Both the position numbers and the translations under genes were made by a program. Source: an uncultured Methanobrevibacter sp. (GTDB lineage Archaea; Methanobacteriota; Methanobacteria; Methanobacteriales; Methanobacteriaceae). From it: a stretch of 64,000 nucleotides of DNA. Positions 10,269 through 20,544 of this stretch are shown piece after piece. Location: assembly GCF_937881195.1 (NCBI RefSeq), contig NZ_CALGFC010000032.1, positions 75,469 through 139,468 of the forward strand. Direction: 5' to 3'. Position 1 is the first letter of the stretch, and every line of letters starts with the position of its first letter. Under the pieces are notes generated by a model that did no database searches, was not told the origin of the DNA, and saw only the letters and a program-made list of their open reading frames with translations.

Positions 10269-10835
10269 ATTACCTAATTCACATATTAATGTTATTGAGA
10301 GATTATTATAATTAGATACAATTTTAGAATGATGATAATTTTTATAAATATAATTTATTATAATAATTATAAATTCTCATAATATAGGACCTGATTAATA
10401 TTTTAATTAAAATTTTTTTTAAATATTTAATTAAAAATTTCTAATAAATAATTAAATATTTTTAATTAATGTTTCTAATAAATAATTAAATATTTTTAAT
10501 TAATGTTTCTAACTAATAATTTTAATTAATAGTTTTTAACTAATAATTTTTAATTATATTTATTGTGTTAATATTTTATAATTATAACCAATTTATCTTA
10601 AATCATTTACTAACAATAGACATTTAAATATATAAATATACTATTTAAAAAAATATATTAAATTCTTTATATAATAATCCTCTTTATATAATATATTCAT
10701 TATAATTATAATAATATTAAACTATTATAATAATAAAATTAAATATTAATTTTATAATTATTAGAATTAATTATAATTATCAAACAAAAATAAAATATAA
10801 AAAATATATAAAAAAATATATAAAAAGGAAAAAAC
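10269..10835. other. Divergent spacer with 34-base tandem repeat
   Basis: About 570 bases between divergent genes. Two exact copies of a 34-base unit (tttctaataaataattaaat...) occupy 10438-10505 with a third decayed copy to about 10560. The comB promoter should lie in the last 100 bases. No RNA gene seen. Confidence 0.6.
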
Positions 10836-11552
10836 ATGGAAATTACATTAAGTCTTGAAAAAACAAATTCGAAAGATATTTCTATAATGGTGGATGCTTT
10901 TAGAGCTAGTACTAGTATTACAATTGCATTAGATAAATTTGAAGAAGTCATACCTACATTTACACCTGAAGAAGCTAAAAAAATAGCTAAAGAAAAAAAA
11001 GGAATACTCGCAGGAGAACGTATGGGAAAAGCTTTAAAAGGCTTTGATTTGGGAAATTCCCCAGTTGAAATAAATAATCTAAATACAAACATTAAGAACC
11101 TAATATTAACAACTAGTAATGGAACAAGAATTTTAAAAGATATGAAATCAACAATCCTTATAGGTTGTTTTATAAATGCAAAAGCAGTCGCTGAAAAAAG
11201 TTTACATATAGCAAAAGAGAATAATTATACACATATTGATGTGGTTATGGCAGGATGGAAAGGAAATTTTGCAATAGAAGATTTTTTAGCTAGTGGAGAG
11301 ATATTATATTGGATTCAAGAAGAATTTGATGAGAAATATTCCGATGAAAAGTTTAATATTAGTGAATATGCACAAAGTGCTATTTTAGCTAGTAGAAACT
11401 ATAAAGAAGCTAAAGAAATAGTCTATAATACAAAATCTTCTAACAGATTGAAAAAATTAGGATATGAAAAAGACATAGAATTTTCTTTAAGAAAAAATAT
11501 TAGTCAAAATGTAGCTATTTATGATAAAGGTGCTTTAAAGCTATATAAATAA
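10836..11552 (+). CDS. comB: 2-phosphosulfolactate phosphatase ComB
   Basis: A 238-residue ComB, the second enzyme of the phosphoenolpyruvate route to coenzyme M. It hydrolyses (R)-2-phospho-3-sulfolactate to sulfolactate and needs Mg2+. Family motifs are VDAFRASTSI (about residues 19-28), ILAGERMGKALKGFDLGNSP and LTTSNGTRIL. GGAAAA precedes the ATG. It is separate from comC, comD and comE, which sit together near 46-49 kb; comA is not in the window. The flanking TraB gene is on the same strand but 200 bases away. Confidence 0.92.
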   Translation: MEITLSLEKTNSKDISIMVDAFRASTSITIALDKFEEVIPTFTPEEAKKIAKEKKGILAGERMGKALKGFDLGNSPVEINNLNTNIKNLILTTSNGTRILKDMKSTILIGCFINAKAVAEKSLHIAKENNYTHIDVVMAGWKGNFAIEDFLASGEILYWIQEEFDEKYSDEKFNISEYAQSAILASRNYKEAKEIVYNTKSSNRLKKLGYEKDIEFSLRKNISQNVAIYDKGALKLYK

Positions 11553-11750
11553 AGTAAAAATTATGAAAATAATATCTTATAAAAAAATTGCACATAGTTT
11601 TATATATACATAGTAACATATTATTATAGCTAATAATATTAATTTTACAATTATTATAAAAATTATTAAATATATAAATCATATGATTATTTATTATTAA
11701 GTTAAAAAATCATAAACTCAAAAAGTTTTATTAATTAAGAGTGTTTTTTA

Positions 11751-12917
11751 ATGAAAAGAGAATGTTTAACAATTATAGGAACCGCTCATGTCTCCCAAAA
11801 TAGTGTCGAAGAAGTTAAAAATGCAATATATGAACAAAACCCAGAAGTAGTTGCAATAGAACTTGATATTGGAAGATATGAACGCCTTATGAAAGAACAG
11901 GCAGGTATTGAAGAAGATGAAGAAATATCTGTAACAAAAATAATTAAAGAAAACAAAGTTGGTTTATTTGTAGCTAGTGGAATTTTAACATACATCCAAA
12001 GTAAAATTGGGGAAGATGTAGATGTTAAACCAGGTTCTGAAATGATTGGAGCTATAGAAGCAGCTAATGAAATAGGTGCAAAAATTTCTTTAATTGATAG
12101 AGATATAAACATAACACTTCAAAGAGCCCTAAATGAAATGTCCTTATGGGAAAAATTAAAATTTGTAATAAGTGCAATCTCTTCATTGTTTGCAAGTGAT
12201 GATGAGCTTCAAGATATTGAAGATTTAAAAAATCAGGACACATTAGATGAAGTAATGGATTATTTTAAAGAAGCATCCCCTAGTGCTTATAAAGTTCTTG
12301 TTAAAGAAAGAGATGCTTATCTTGCAAATAGCATTTTAAATATACCAGAAGATCATGTTATAGCTGTGGTTGGAGCAGGCCACAAAGAAGGAATGACGAA
12401 ATATTTAGACAATCCTGAGAAAATTCCTCCAATAGAAGAATTAACCAGTATTGAAAAAAAAAGAGGCATTCCATGGCTTAAAATTATATTAGCAGCTATT
12501 CCAATATCTTTTGTGGTGATATTTTTTCTTGCTTTTTTAAATGGAATTAATATAGAGAATAATCTTTTAGAATTTGTTTTAATAGGTGGTGGAACTGCCT
12601 TTATTGGGTCAATACTTTCAGGTTCAAAAATACAATCTGCAGTGGTTGGTTTTATTGTTGCACCACTTACTATAATACACCCTCTTCTAGCTGCAGGATG
12701 GTTTTCTGGATTGACAGAAGCTAAATATAGAAAAGTGAGAACAAGCGATATTCGTAATTTAAGCAAAATTGATAGTTTCAGAGATCTTTGGAACAATAAC
12801 ATATTTAGAATATTATTAGTTGTTATTGGAACAAATTTAGGAGTAAGTATTGCTACTTTAGTTATATTACCATCAAGAGTATTTATACCATTATTCTTGA
12901 AAATATTTGGATATTGA
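11751..12917 (+). CDS. TraB/PrgY family membrane protein
   Basis: A 388-residue protein with an N-terminal TraB domain: TIIGTAHVSQNSVEEV near residues 7-22 (the conserved GTAHVS), VVAIELDIGRYERL, and HVIAVVGAGHKEGM near 200-213 with the second conserved GxxH. It is followed by four C-terminal membrane segments (about 245-265, 272-290, 293-320, 358-380). The family includes PrgY/TraB of enterococcal plasmids, where it limits pheromone activity, and is widespread in archaea with unknown function. The conserved histidines suggest a metal-dependent hydrolase fold. A weak GAGTG precedes the ATG. Confidence 0.85.
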   Translation: MKRECLTIIGTAHVSQNSVEEVKNAIYEQNPEVVAIELDIGRYERLMKEQAGIEEDEEISVTKIIKENKVGLFVASGILTYIQSKIGEDVDVKPGSEMIGAIEAANEIGAKISLIDRDINITLQRALNEMSLWEKLKFVISAISSLFASDDELQDIEDLKNQDTLDEVMDYFKEASPSAYKVLVKERDAYLANSILNIPEDHVIAVVGAGHKEGMTKYLDNPEKIPPIEELTSIEKKRGIPWLKIILAAIPISFVVIFFLAFLNGINIENNLLEFVLIGGGTAFIGSILSGSKIQSAVVGFIVAPLTIIHPLLAAGWFSGLTEAKYRKVRTSDIRNLSKIDSFRDLWNNNIFRILLVVIGTNLGVSIATLVILPSRVFIPLFLKIFGY

Positions 12918-13203
12918 AACATTATAGAGATAATGATTATAAAATATAATATTATGCAAAAATTATATTAATTATAGAATCATATTAATTGATAATTATA
13001 TTTTTTATTAAATTCCATATTAATAAAATATCATATTAATAAAATAATTATAATTCAATAAAATAAAGTTAATTATAATATATTTGAAATTATAATCTAA
13101 TTTAAGTTATAATATGACCATGATATTATAAATTATGGTTCAAAATAATAAATATATAAAATTAATTATAATATATAAATTAATTATTTTATTTGGAGAA
13201 AAA

Positions 13204-13437
13204 ATGTATTTTATTTTTCGTTGCGATTGTGGCAGAGTTTTATATGCAAAAGAGGGAGTATCTACAAGAAAATGTGTTTGTGGAAAATCTCTAAAAGTGA
13301 AAAAAAGAAGAATTTTCAAAAAGGTAGAATCTATTGAAGAAGCTACTGAATCTGTCCAAAAAATGCAGGAAGAGATTTACGGCAGAAGTACATTCAAAAA
13401 AGCTAATGAAATTCCTAAAAAACGATTTTTAAACTGA
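13204..13437 (+). CDS. DUF1922 zinc-ribbon protein (MTH1184-like)
   Basis: A 77-residue protein starting MYFIFRCDCGRVLYAKEGV, with CDC (Cys7, Cys9) and CVC (about residues 25-27) forming the small zinc-ribbon-like core of the DUF1922 family, whose structure is known from MTH1184. The C-terminal half is charged and helical (ESIEEATESVQKMQEEIYG). An in-frame ATG 69 bases upstream (13135) would add a hydrophobic leader, but GGAG lies seven bases before 13204 and homologues begin there, so the shorter start is preferred. Function unknown. Confidence 0.85.
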   Translation: MYFIFRCDCGRVLYAKEGVSTRKCVCGKSLKVKKRRIFKKVESIEEATESVQKMQEEIYGRSTFKKANEIPKKRFLN

Positions 13438-13599
13438 TATTAATCAGATTATAATAAATTCTAAATAATAAAAATCGAAAATGAAATAAAATAAAATATA
13501 ACAAAATAGAATATACCATAACAAATATAATAAATTTTAAAATAGAAAGAATTTATAAATTTATATGAGAATTATTACGCTCATCAAGGAAATAGAGAA

Positions 13600-14925
13600 A
13601 TGATATATGACACAATAATAGAAATCATCATAATACTCATTTTAATAGTTTTAAATGGAGTATTGGCTATGTCAGAACTTGCAATCGTATCTTCTAGAAG
13701 GAGTAAATTGCAACAAATGGCAAATAATGGTAAAAAACATGCTAACACAGTCATAGAATTAATAGATGACCCTAATCAATTTTTATCTACAATACAAATT
13801 GGAATTACACTTATTGGTATTTTAGCAGGTGCTTTTGGTGGTGCAACATTAGCAGAACCCCTATCTCAAAATTTAACTTTCTTAGGAAGTTATGCTAGTG
13901 TAATTAGTGTTATAATTGTTGTTTTAATAATAACATATTTATCTTTAGTAATTGGAGAACTAGTTCCAAAAAGAATAGCATTAAATAACCCTGAAAATAT
14001 TGCTGTAAGTTTAGCTAAATACATGAAGATTCTTTCTAAAATTTGTGGACCCTTAGTTAAAATATTAAGCTCTTCAACAAATTTCATTTTAAAAATTATA
14101 GGTTCAAAGGAATCAAAAGAAAGTGTAGTCACTGAAGATGAAATAAAGATGTTAATTGAAGAAGGACTAGAAGATGGAACAATTGAAAAAGAAGAAGAAG
14201 ATATAATTAAAAGAGTTTTCCGTCTTGATGATCAAAAAGTAGATATGCTTATGACTCCAAAAAATGAGATTATATGGATAGATCTTGAAGAAAGTTTAGA
14301 AGAGTCAAAAAGAAAGATTATAGAAAGTGAAAGGTCGATATTTCCAGTAGCTGAAGGAGATCTAGATAATTTGTTAGGAGTTGTACAATCTAAGGATATA
14401 CTCAGCTCAATTTTTAAAGAAGAAAATCTTAATATTAGAAATTATCTAAAAAAACCATTAATTGTGCCAGAAAATCTTCCTTCATTGGATATATTAAAAT
14501 TATTTAAAGAAAATCTTGAATATGTCCATATTGCTATTGTTGTTGATGAATATGGTAGTGTAGAAGGTTTAATTACTTTAAACGATATATTAGAAGGCAT
14601 AGTTGGAGACATTCCAGGAATAGATGAAATGGATGAGCCTACAGCTATCCAGAGAACAGATGGTTCATGGTTAATAGATAGTGGTTATTCTGTTGATAGA
14701 TTTAAGGAATTATTTAAAATTGAAGACCTATACGAAGATGAAGGAAATTTTACCACATTAGCAGGTTTTATTCTTAGTTATCTTAACAAAATACCTGAAA
14801 CAGGGGAAACATTTAGTTGGAAGAACTTTGATTTTGAAATAGTTGATATGGATGGGCATCATATTGATAAAGTATTAGTCTTAAAAAAAGACATAGAACC
14901 CCCTAAAGAAGAAGAAGGAGTATAA
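13600..14925 (+). CDS. CNNM/CorC-HlyC family membrane protein with CBS pair
   Basis: A 441-residue protein of the 'hemolysin'/CNNM transporter family. The N-terminal DUF21 (CNNM) membrane domain spans about residues 1-185, with the motif FLSTIQIGITLIGILAGAFGG. A CBS pair lies at about 205-330 (MTPKNEIIWIDL ... VVDEYGSVEGLITLNDILE). The C-terminal CorC_HlyC domain spans about 345-432 (DGSWLIDSGYSVDRF ... FTTLAGFILSYLNKIPETGE). Homologues take part in Mg2+ or Co2+ efflux, with CBS domains binding nucleotides. Complete. It is monocistronic as far as can be seen. Confidence 0.92.
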   Translation: MIYDTIIEIIIILILIVLNGVLAMSELAIVSSRRSKLQQMANNGKKHANTVIELIDDPNQFLSTIQIGITLIGILAGAFGGATLAEPLSQNLTFLGSYASVISVIIVVLIITYLSLVIGELVPKRIALNNPENIAVSLAKYMKILSKICGPLVKILSSSTNFILKIIGSKESKESVVTEDEIKMLIEEGLEDGTIEKEEEDIIKRVFRLDDQKVDMLMTPKNEIIWIDLEESLEESKRKIIESERSIFPVAEGDLDNLLGVVQSKDILSSIFKEENLNIRNYLKKPLIVPENLPSLDILKLFKENLEYVHIAIVVDEYGSVEGLITLNDILEGIVGDIPGIDEMDEPTAIQRTDGSWLIDSGYSVDRFKELFKIEDLYEDEGNFTTLAGFILSYLNKIPETGETFSWKNFDFEIVDMDGHHIDKVLVLKKDIEPPKEEEGV

Positions 14926-15129
14926 TAAATATTAATAATTTTAATTATATAAAAAAAATATTGGAATAAAAATGCCAATAAAATAATAGAGAAAATATTT
15001 AAAAAAAATTTTAATATTAATAAAAATTCAATAGTGAAAAATTTAATGATAAAAAATTTATTAAAATGATAAATCTAAAATATTATAAATATTAATTTTT
15101 AATAAATATAAAAAGTAGTTTATTAATAT

Positions 15130-15987
15130 TTAACTATTACTAATAAGGTCAGTTATCTCACAAGCTTTACATATTAGCCCAGAACATGGTTCTCCACATT
15201 TTTTACATTCATTAATATTATTTTTTTGAGTTTTTATGTCTAAAATCATTTTTTTAAATGATTCCATTATATTTTCTTTGGTTCCGGGATTTTTAGATTC
15301 TATTTTATTAAGAAAATTTTTCGTTTTTCCTCTGAGAGATATATTAGAATAAGGACACTCATCAAAATGGATGTTAATATTGTTCATTACTGCCCAAATC
15401 CCAACATCTTTTTCTGATGTATTCCATAAGGGTTTAATTCTTGGAATAAGTTTTGGATGTATCATACTAAGCATTGGGCCAAATTTAGAGAATTTAATTG
15501 TATCCGCCCTGGAAAAACTCATTAAAAAAGATTGAATCTCATCATCAAGATTATGTCCTGTTGCAATTTTATCTGCACCAATTTCAAATGCTGTTTTGTT
15601 TAAAATACTTCTCCTAAAAACTCCACAGGGAATACATGCACTTTTAAAATGATGGTAAATATTATCTAATTTAAATCCTACCTCTTCACTAAAAGATTTT
15701 TGTATAAGTTCTACATCAAGCTTTTCTGCATTTTTTATAGCAGACTCAATTCCATGTTTTCTATAACCGTCAATACCTTCATCAACCGAAATAGCAGTCA
15801 AATCAAAATCAATATTTGAATCATTTTGGTATTTAACTAAAGCATATAATGTTAAAACACTATCTTTTCCACCAGAAAGAGCAACGGCAATATTATCTCC
15901 ATTATCAATAAGATTATATTGATTTATGAGTTTTTCTATTTTAGAAAATATTTTTTTATTAAATTCTTCTTTCTTTAAAATAGTCAT
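15130..15987 (-). CDS. tRNA 2-thiolation ATP-pyrophosphatase (TtuA/Ncs6-like, TIGR00269 family)
   Basis: A 285-residue PP-loop protein. SGGKDS at residues 38-43 binds ATP. ACIPCG (Cys118, Cys121) and DECPYS (Cys211) are the three cysteines that hold the catalytic iron-sulfur cluster in TtuA/TtcA enzymes. The C-terminal CKKCG...CKAC is a zinc ribbon. These enzymes thiolate U34 or U54 of tRNA. An open frame extends upstream to 16077, but the hydrophobic extension is unlikely; GGTGAT precedes the ATG at 15987. Unusually, the N-terminal zinc finger of typical TtuA/Ncs6 proteins is not encoded here or in that extension. Confidence 0.85.
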   Translation of the reverse strand: MTILKKEEFNKKIFSKIEKLINQYNLIDNGDNIAVALSGGKDSVLTLYALVKYQNDSNIDFDLTAISVDEGIDGYRKHGIESAIKNAEKLDVELIQKSFSEEVGFKLDNIYHHFKSACIPCGVFRRSILNKTAFEIGADKIATGHNLDDEIQSFLMSFSRADTIKFSKFGPMLSMIHPKLIPRIKPLWNTSEKDVGIWAVMNNINIHFDECPYSNISLRGKTKNFLNKIESKNPGTKENIMESFKKMILDIKTQKNNINECKKCGEPCSGLICKACEITDLISNS

Positions 15988-16182
15988 GATAATCACCGTT
16001 ATAAAAAAAATATTTTTAATTAAATGTATTTGTATTAAAAATACCAAAAATAAATGCATTAATATAAATAATACCACAAAATTATAATGTCATTAAAATT
16101 ATATTTATAATTATTACCAATATATCAAAAATACACTAATCTAATCCAAAAAATATTATAAATAATATTTTTAATTCAAAAC

Positions 16183-17310
16183 TTAATTTAATAATCTTTT
16201 TAAATTCAAAGTTTTATCCAAAAGCTCATCATTTAAGTATTTTTTATTAATATATTTATCATATATAGCTAACCTTTCTTTGAGACTTAAGCCGACTTCT
16301 TTTGTTAATTCATGCATATGATTAATTTCAGGCCAAGGAGACTCTGGATTAACATAATCCTTACTAACAGGAGAGATTCCTCCCCAATCATCAGCACCAC
16401 ATAATAAAAACATCTGATTTGTTTCATGATTAAGATTTGGTGGAACTTGAATAGAAACATTCTGAAACAATAATTTAGCTACTGAAACTGTCCTAATCAT
16501 GTCTAAAACAGAAGGTTCTTTGTTTTTTTCCATTGGAATTCCCTTTTTAGATCTAAAATTTTGAATAATAATTTCTTGTATATGCCCATATTTATTATTC
16601 AATTCTTTTATTTTCAAGAGAGAATTAGCAATTTCTTCTTTTGTTTCACCAATTCCAATTAATATTCCTGTTGTATAGGGGATTTTTAGGCTTCCTGCAT
16701 CATCAATAGTTTTAATTCTAATTTTAGGATCTTTTCCAGGACTATTTATATGTGCATCCATACTTTTAAGCCGATCAGATGAATTTTCAAGCATCATACC
16801 CATTGAAACATTCACTTCTTTTAGTGACTTCATTTCATTATAACTTAAAACACCAGCATTAGTATGAGGAAGAAGATTTGTATTTTTTATTGTGGATTCA
16901 CAAATATCATAAATATATTCATTCATATTTTCAAAGCCTTTTTCCCTTAAAGCATTCATTACCACTTTTTCTTGATCTGCTTGTTCTCCAAAAGTGAATA
17001 AAGCTTCTTTACATCCATATCTTTCTGCATTTTTTAGTTGATAAATGACTTCTTTTTTATCTTTAAGAATAATTGCATTTTTATCATTAGGATCTTTTCT
17101 AAATGTGCAGTAGCCACAATAATTTCTACATATCTCTGTTAAAGGAATAAAAACATTTTTAGAATAAGTAATAATATTATTCTCTCTTTTTGAATTAGCA
17201 ATTCTCATTAAATCAATGATATCATTTTGTTTAGTGTTTAAAAGAGTTAAAATCTCATTTTTATTTAATTTTCCTTTTTCTAAATTAGAATCACAAATAT
17301 CAGAAATCAT
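16183..17310 (-). CDS. cofG: 7,8-didemethyl-8-hydroxy-5-deazariboflavin synthase subunit CofG
   Basis: A 375-residue radical SAM enzyme. CRNYCGYC (Cys61, Cys65, Cys68) is the CxxxCxxC cluster site within the family context PLTEICRNYCGYCTFRKDP. Later blocks such as EALFTFGEQAD, LPHTNAGVLSYNEM, GMMLENSSDRL, and GADDWGGISPVSKDYVNPE are typical of CofG. With CofH it makes the deazaflavin chromophore of coenzyme F420 from tyrosine and a ribityl-diaminouracil. cofH is not adjacent. The gene stands alone on the reverse strand. Confidence 0.95.
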   Translation of the reverse strand: MISDICDSNLEKGKLNKNEILTLLNTKQNDIIDLMRIANSKRENNIITYSKNVFIPLTEICRNYCGYCTFRKDPNDKNAIILKDKKEVIYQLKNAERYGCKEALFTFGEQADQEKVVMNALREKGFENMNEYIYDICESTIKNTNLLPHTNAGVLSYNEMKSLKEVNVSMGMMLENSSDRLKSMDAHINSPGKDPKIRIKTIDDAGSLKIPYTTGILIGIGETKEEIANSLLKIKELNNKYGHIQEIIIQNFRSKKGIPMEKNKEPSVLDMIRTVSVAKLLFQNVSIQVPPNLNHETNQMFLLCGADDWGGISPVSKDYVNPESPWPEINHMHELTKEVGLSLKERLAIYDKYINKKYLNDELLDKTLNLKRLLN

Positions 17311-17500
17311 ATAATTAACCTTATAATCTAAATCAACTTAAAATCAAATTAAATCAAATATGATTTAATTTGAATAAAATTAAACTAAATAAAACAAAAA
17401 ATAAACTTAATTAATAAATAAAATAAAGAAGTGGTTCAAAAACTTGAATAATTCGCTTATAAAACATTTAAATAAAGTTTAATTATTGAATTCGTAAAAA

Positions 17501-17944
17501 TCAATCTTTTTCATCATCAGAAACTACAACTTCTACAAATAATGGACCCACATCAGCTTTATCTTTCCAGGTAACTATAAATACTCCGGAATGAGTTAAA
17601 TTCATTAATTTAAATTTAACAAATAAATTCATAGCTTCTAAAGATTTTGTCATCCTGAGTATGCCATTAGAATCAGTATCTCCTTGTACAGAAACATTAG
17701 CCCTTATTTGTTCATCCATCCTATTTATAAGTTTTCCAGCTTCTTCAGATACAACATCTATTTCATTTCCTTGAAGTATATCTTTTAATTCATCTAATTT
17801 TGATTCTATTTCATCAATAGAAATATTTTTTGGGGATCTTCCCCTAACAATTAGAATTCTATCAGTATCTAAAGCAGCCCGTGATCCATCAAAAGCTTCA
17901 AAAAATCCCATTACTTGTCCTGCAATTTTATGCAATTTAACCAT
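17501..17944 (-). CDS. DUF2120-like conserved methanobacterial protein
   Basis: A 147-residue soluble protein (MVKLHKIAGQVMGFFEAFDGSRAALD, RILIVRGRSPKN, a central helical region and a C-terminal GPLFVEVVVSDDEKD). The pattern fits DUF2120, a family seen in Methanobacteriales, as remembered; no function is known. No cysteine or catalytic signature is visible. The next gene downstream on the same strand is cofG, about 190 bases away. Family identification is moderate, the reading frame itself is secure. Confidence 0.65.
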   Translation of the reverse strand: MVKLHKIAGQVMGFFEAFDGSRAALDTDRILIVRGRSPKNISIDEIESKLDELKDILQGNEIDVVSEEAGKLINRMDEQIRANVSVQGDTDSNGILRMTKSLEAMNLFVKFKLMNLTHSGVFIVTWKDKADVGPLFVEVVVSDDEKD

Positions 17945-18414
17945 TAAATCACTCTTTATTTAATTTATATTTATTATATTATAATTTAATTTATTAAAAG
18001 TTTTATTAATTTCAATTAATATTTGCATTATTAATTTATTTAATAGTTTATTAATTAATTTATAATTAACTACTATTAGTTCATTTAATTTATTAAATAA
18101 TATTATTCATTATACTATCAATTAGATAATTTATTTATTAGATAATCTATTTATTAGATAATCTATTTATTAGATAATTTATTTATATATATTTTATTAA
18201 ATAAATAAAAAATTTATAAAAAAATCTATAAGAAATTTATAAAAAATTTATAAAAAATTCAGATAAATGAGTAAAAAACAAAAATAATAATTTATAAAAA
18301 AATTAATTTAAAATTTGAGGAATTGTTAAGCAGTAAAACCCCAAAAAACATATATAGATAAATTTTTTTATATATAGCTCACATATAAACAAAATCTTAG
18401 AAGATAAATTTCTA
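17945..18414. other. Spacer with 16-base tandem repeat
   Basis: About 470 bases. Four near-exact copies of a 16-base unit (attagataatctattt) lie at 18121-18184. The rest is A/T-rich; nothing else is recognised. Confidence 0.6.
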
Positions 18415-19353
18415 TCAATTATCTTCTATTTCTGCTTTTAATTCACCCATAGTTGAAATTTTCTCTGCAAATGCATTATGTCTATGAATACTCTCCTCAT
18501 TTACCTGACGAACTGTTACTAAAGTATCATCTGGAAGATGAGAATAATTTTGAATAATTTTCTCAACCATGTTTCTAACGCAATCTTCAACAAATCCTGG
18601 TTTTTTATGGGCTTGCATGACAATAGCATTCTCATCAGGCCGTTTAAGAAGTTCACATACTGGAGAACTCATAGAATCCTCAATGATTTGGATTATATCT
18701 TCTCCACGAACAACATGATGCTCTGGAACTTCTATTATTACTGTTCCAATTCCTCTTTGATTATGTGAAGCAAAAGTAACAGTATCTAAAACTTTTTTAG
18801 TGGTTTCCTCATCTAAGAACTCCAATAGCTTAGAACGATCAGCTTCCATTACAGACTCCTGTGCACATGGACAAACAGTCATTCCAACAACTTCTGCACC
18901 AATACTTTTCCTTATATTAAATTCACCATTTTTTCTATATCCAACAGCTTTTGCTATAAGTTTTGTCATTTCTTGAGTTTTGTTTTCTGTGACTGGTGAT
19001 TTTTTAACAAACATAAAATCACTGATCATTCTTACTTCAGCCACTTTAGCATATTTGTGTTTTTCCATCATTGTTTTGACGATTTCAGCACATAATGATT
19101 CAATCTCAACAGAACTTTTATTTACAACTTCTTCTACAACTTCACTAATAGCTTCTGGACTTCGAGACATGTGAATACCACGTTGATCACTTGGAAGATC
19201 TACAAAAGCATCAAATTTAGGAATAAGAACTATTGGTCTTTTTTGACCTCTTTCTATTTTTAAAAGTTTTTTTACTCCAGTAACTCCAACACGAGTTAAA
19301 TGAACTGGGATTTTAGGCATATTATCTTGTGTATCTGGGAAACAAACTACCAA
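18415..19353 (-). CDS. mptA: GTP cyclohydrolase MptA (FolE2-type)
   Basis: A 312-residue type IB/IV GTP cyclohydrolase that makes 7,8-dihydro-D-neopterin 2',3'-cyclic phosphate, the first step of methanopterin synthesis. Family motifs are FPDTQD at the N-terminus, HLTRVGVTGVKKLLKI, HMSRSPEA, TVCPCAQES and SHNQRG. The TTG at 19353 is taken as the start because GGTG lies six bases before it and homologues begin close to FPDTQD. An alternative GTG at 19365 would add four residues but has no upstream Shine-Dalgarno sequence. The metal-binding Cys and His region (CPCAQES) is intact. Confidence 0.92.
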   Translation of the reverse strand: MVVCFPDTQDNMPKIPVHLTRVGVTGVKKLLKIERGQKRPIVLIPKFDAFVDLPSDQRGIHMSRSPEAISEVVEEVVNKSSVEIESLCAEIVKTMMEKHKYAKVAEVRMISDFMFVKKSPVTENKTQEMTKLIAKAVGYRKNGEFNIRKSIGAEVVGMTVCPCAQESVMEADRSKLLEFLDEETTKKVLDTVTFASHNQRGIGTVIIEVPEHHVVRGEDIIQIIEDSMSSPVCELLKRPDENAIVMQAHKKPGFVEDCVRNMVEKIIQNYSHLPDDTLVTVRQVNEESIHRHNAFAEKISTMGELKAEIEDN

Positions 19354-19773
19354 CTGTAACACCACAGTAAATATAATTCAATTTCATGAATATGGATAAA
19401 ATAATTATTCATGAATAGCTAAAAATTTAATCAAATAAAAAAATTTACAAAAAATTATAAAATTTTATAAAATTTTATAAATATATACAAACTTTAAACA
19501 TTGAAAATTACATACTTTTTATATAGAGTTTATATGTATATTCCATATATTTATTTTCCATGTTTATTTTCTAAATTTATTTTCTAAATATATAATTCCA
19601 TATTTATAATATTATAATCTTTGTACAAATAATCATTTAAAACTATCTAAAAAATAGTATATTATAAAAATTATCAAACTAAAAATGAAATATGAACATT
19701 TAACTCATTATTAATATTTTGATAAAAATATTAAAAATTTAATAACAAATTAATATTAAGAACATCCCTAGAA
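19354..19773. other. Spacer between mptA and taw2
   Basis: About 420 A/T-rich bases with short reiterations of ttataaaatt (about 19450-19490). It should carry the mptA promoter. No gene or RNA recognised. Confidence 0.5.
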
Positions 19774-20544
19774 TTAATAGATTCTTGCATCAACAACACA
19801 ATGTACTACTCCGGGAGAGTATTTTTTTATAATCCTATTGCCAATTATTTCTACTTCTCGATTCTTAGCAATTAACTTAATTCTTTTTATAGGGCGAGTG
19901 TTCATCAATTTTTCTGGAACAGTTTCATGATAATGTATAATTCCACCAGAATTTAGCGAATTGATAGCAGGAGATAAAAAATTATGTGTTGTCTTAACAT
20001 ATCCCATTAAAATTCTATCAGCAGATATATTAGGAGTTATTTCAGCAGAATCTCCCAAAATAGGCTTAATTACATCATAACCCAAATTTTGATGGGATTT
20101 TTTGTTAATTTTATTTAAAGATATATTTTCATTAAGATAATAATAAGATTCTGGATTTATTTCTATGGAATAAACTTTTCTGGGGTTAGAATGAAATGCG
20201 AGAGGTATTGAAAAATAACCAATTCCTGCAAACATGTCCAAAACAATTTCATCATCTTCCACAAGATTTGAAATCCTCATTCGCTCATTAGTATTACCCT
20301 TTGACCACATCACCTTAGATATATCTAATTTAAATAAACAACCATTTTCTTTATGAATAGTTTCAGTTGATTTACTACCTGCTAAAATTTCAACAGAAGG
20401 TTTTCTCATTTTTCCATTGATAGATTTAATTTTAGCTATAGTATCGACATTATGTTCTTTTAAAAGATCATTTAAATTATTATAATATTCTAATTCTAAA
20501 TTATCATCAATTATTAGTATTTTGCCAATTTTCTTCCATTTCAT
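19774..20544 (-). CDS. taw2: tRNA wybutosine-synthesis aminocarboxypropyltransferase Taw2
   Basis: A 256-residue SAM-fold protein of the Trm5/Tyw2 group. The shared motif MWSKGNTNERMR lies at about residues 79-90. The SAM loop is VLDMFAGIGYFSIPLA (about 101-116). In place of the Trm5 NPP motif it has RILMGYVKTTHNFL (about 177-190), which marks Tyw2/Taw2. Taw2 transfers the 3-amino-3-carboxypropyl group of SAM to the C7 side chain of 4-demethylwyosine at position 37 of tRNAPhe. It is shorter than Trm5 because it lacks the N-terminal D1 domain. Trm5 remains a less likely alternative. Confidence 0.85.
   Translation of the reverse strand: MKWKKIGKILIIDDNLELEYYNNLNDLLKEHNVDTIAKIKSINGKMRKPSVEILAGSKSTETIHKENGCLFKLDISKVMWSKGNTNERMRISNLVEDDEIVLDMFAGIGYFSIPLAFHSNPRKVYSIEINPESYYYLNENISLNKINKKSHQNLGYDVIKPILGDSAEITPNISADRILMGYVKTTHNFLSPAINSLNSGGIIHYHETVPEKLMNTRPIKRIKLIAKNREVEIIGNRIIKKYSPGVVHCVVDARIY

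Noticed and set aside
12353..12922. 189-codon reverse frame opposite the TraB gene
   Set aside because: Antisense shadow; the forward TraB protein has clear family motifs.
13135..13203. Longer start for the DUF1922 gene
   Set aside because: The extension is hydrophobic and A/T-driven; GGAG sits directly before the internal ATG where homologues start.
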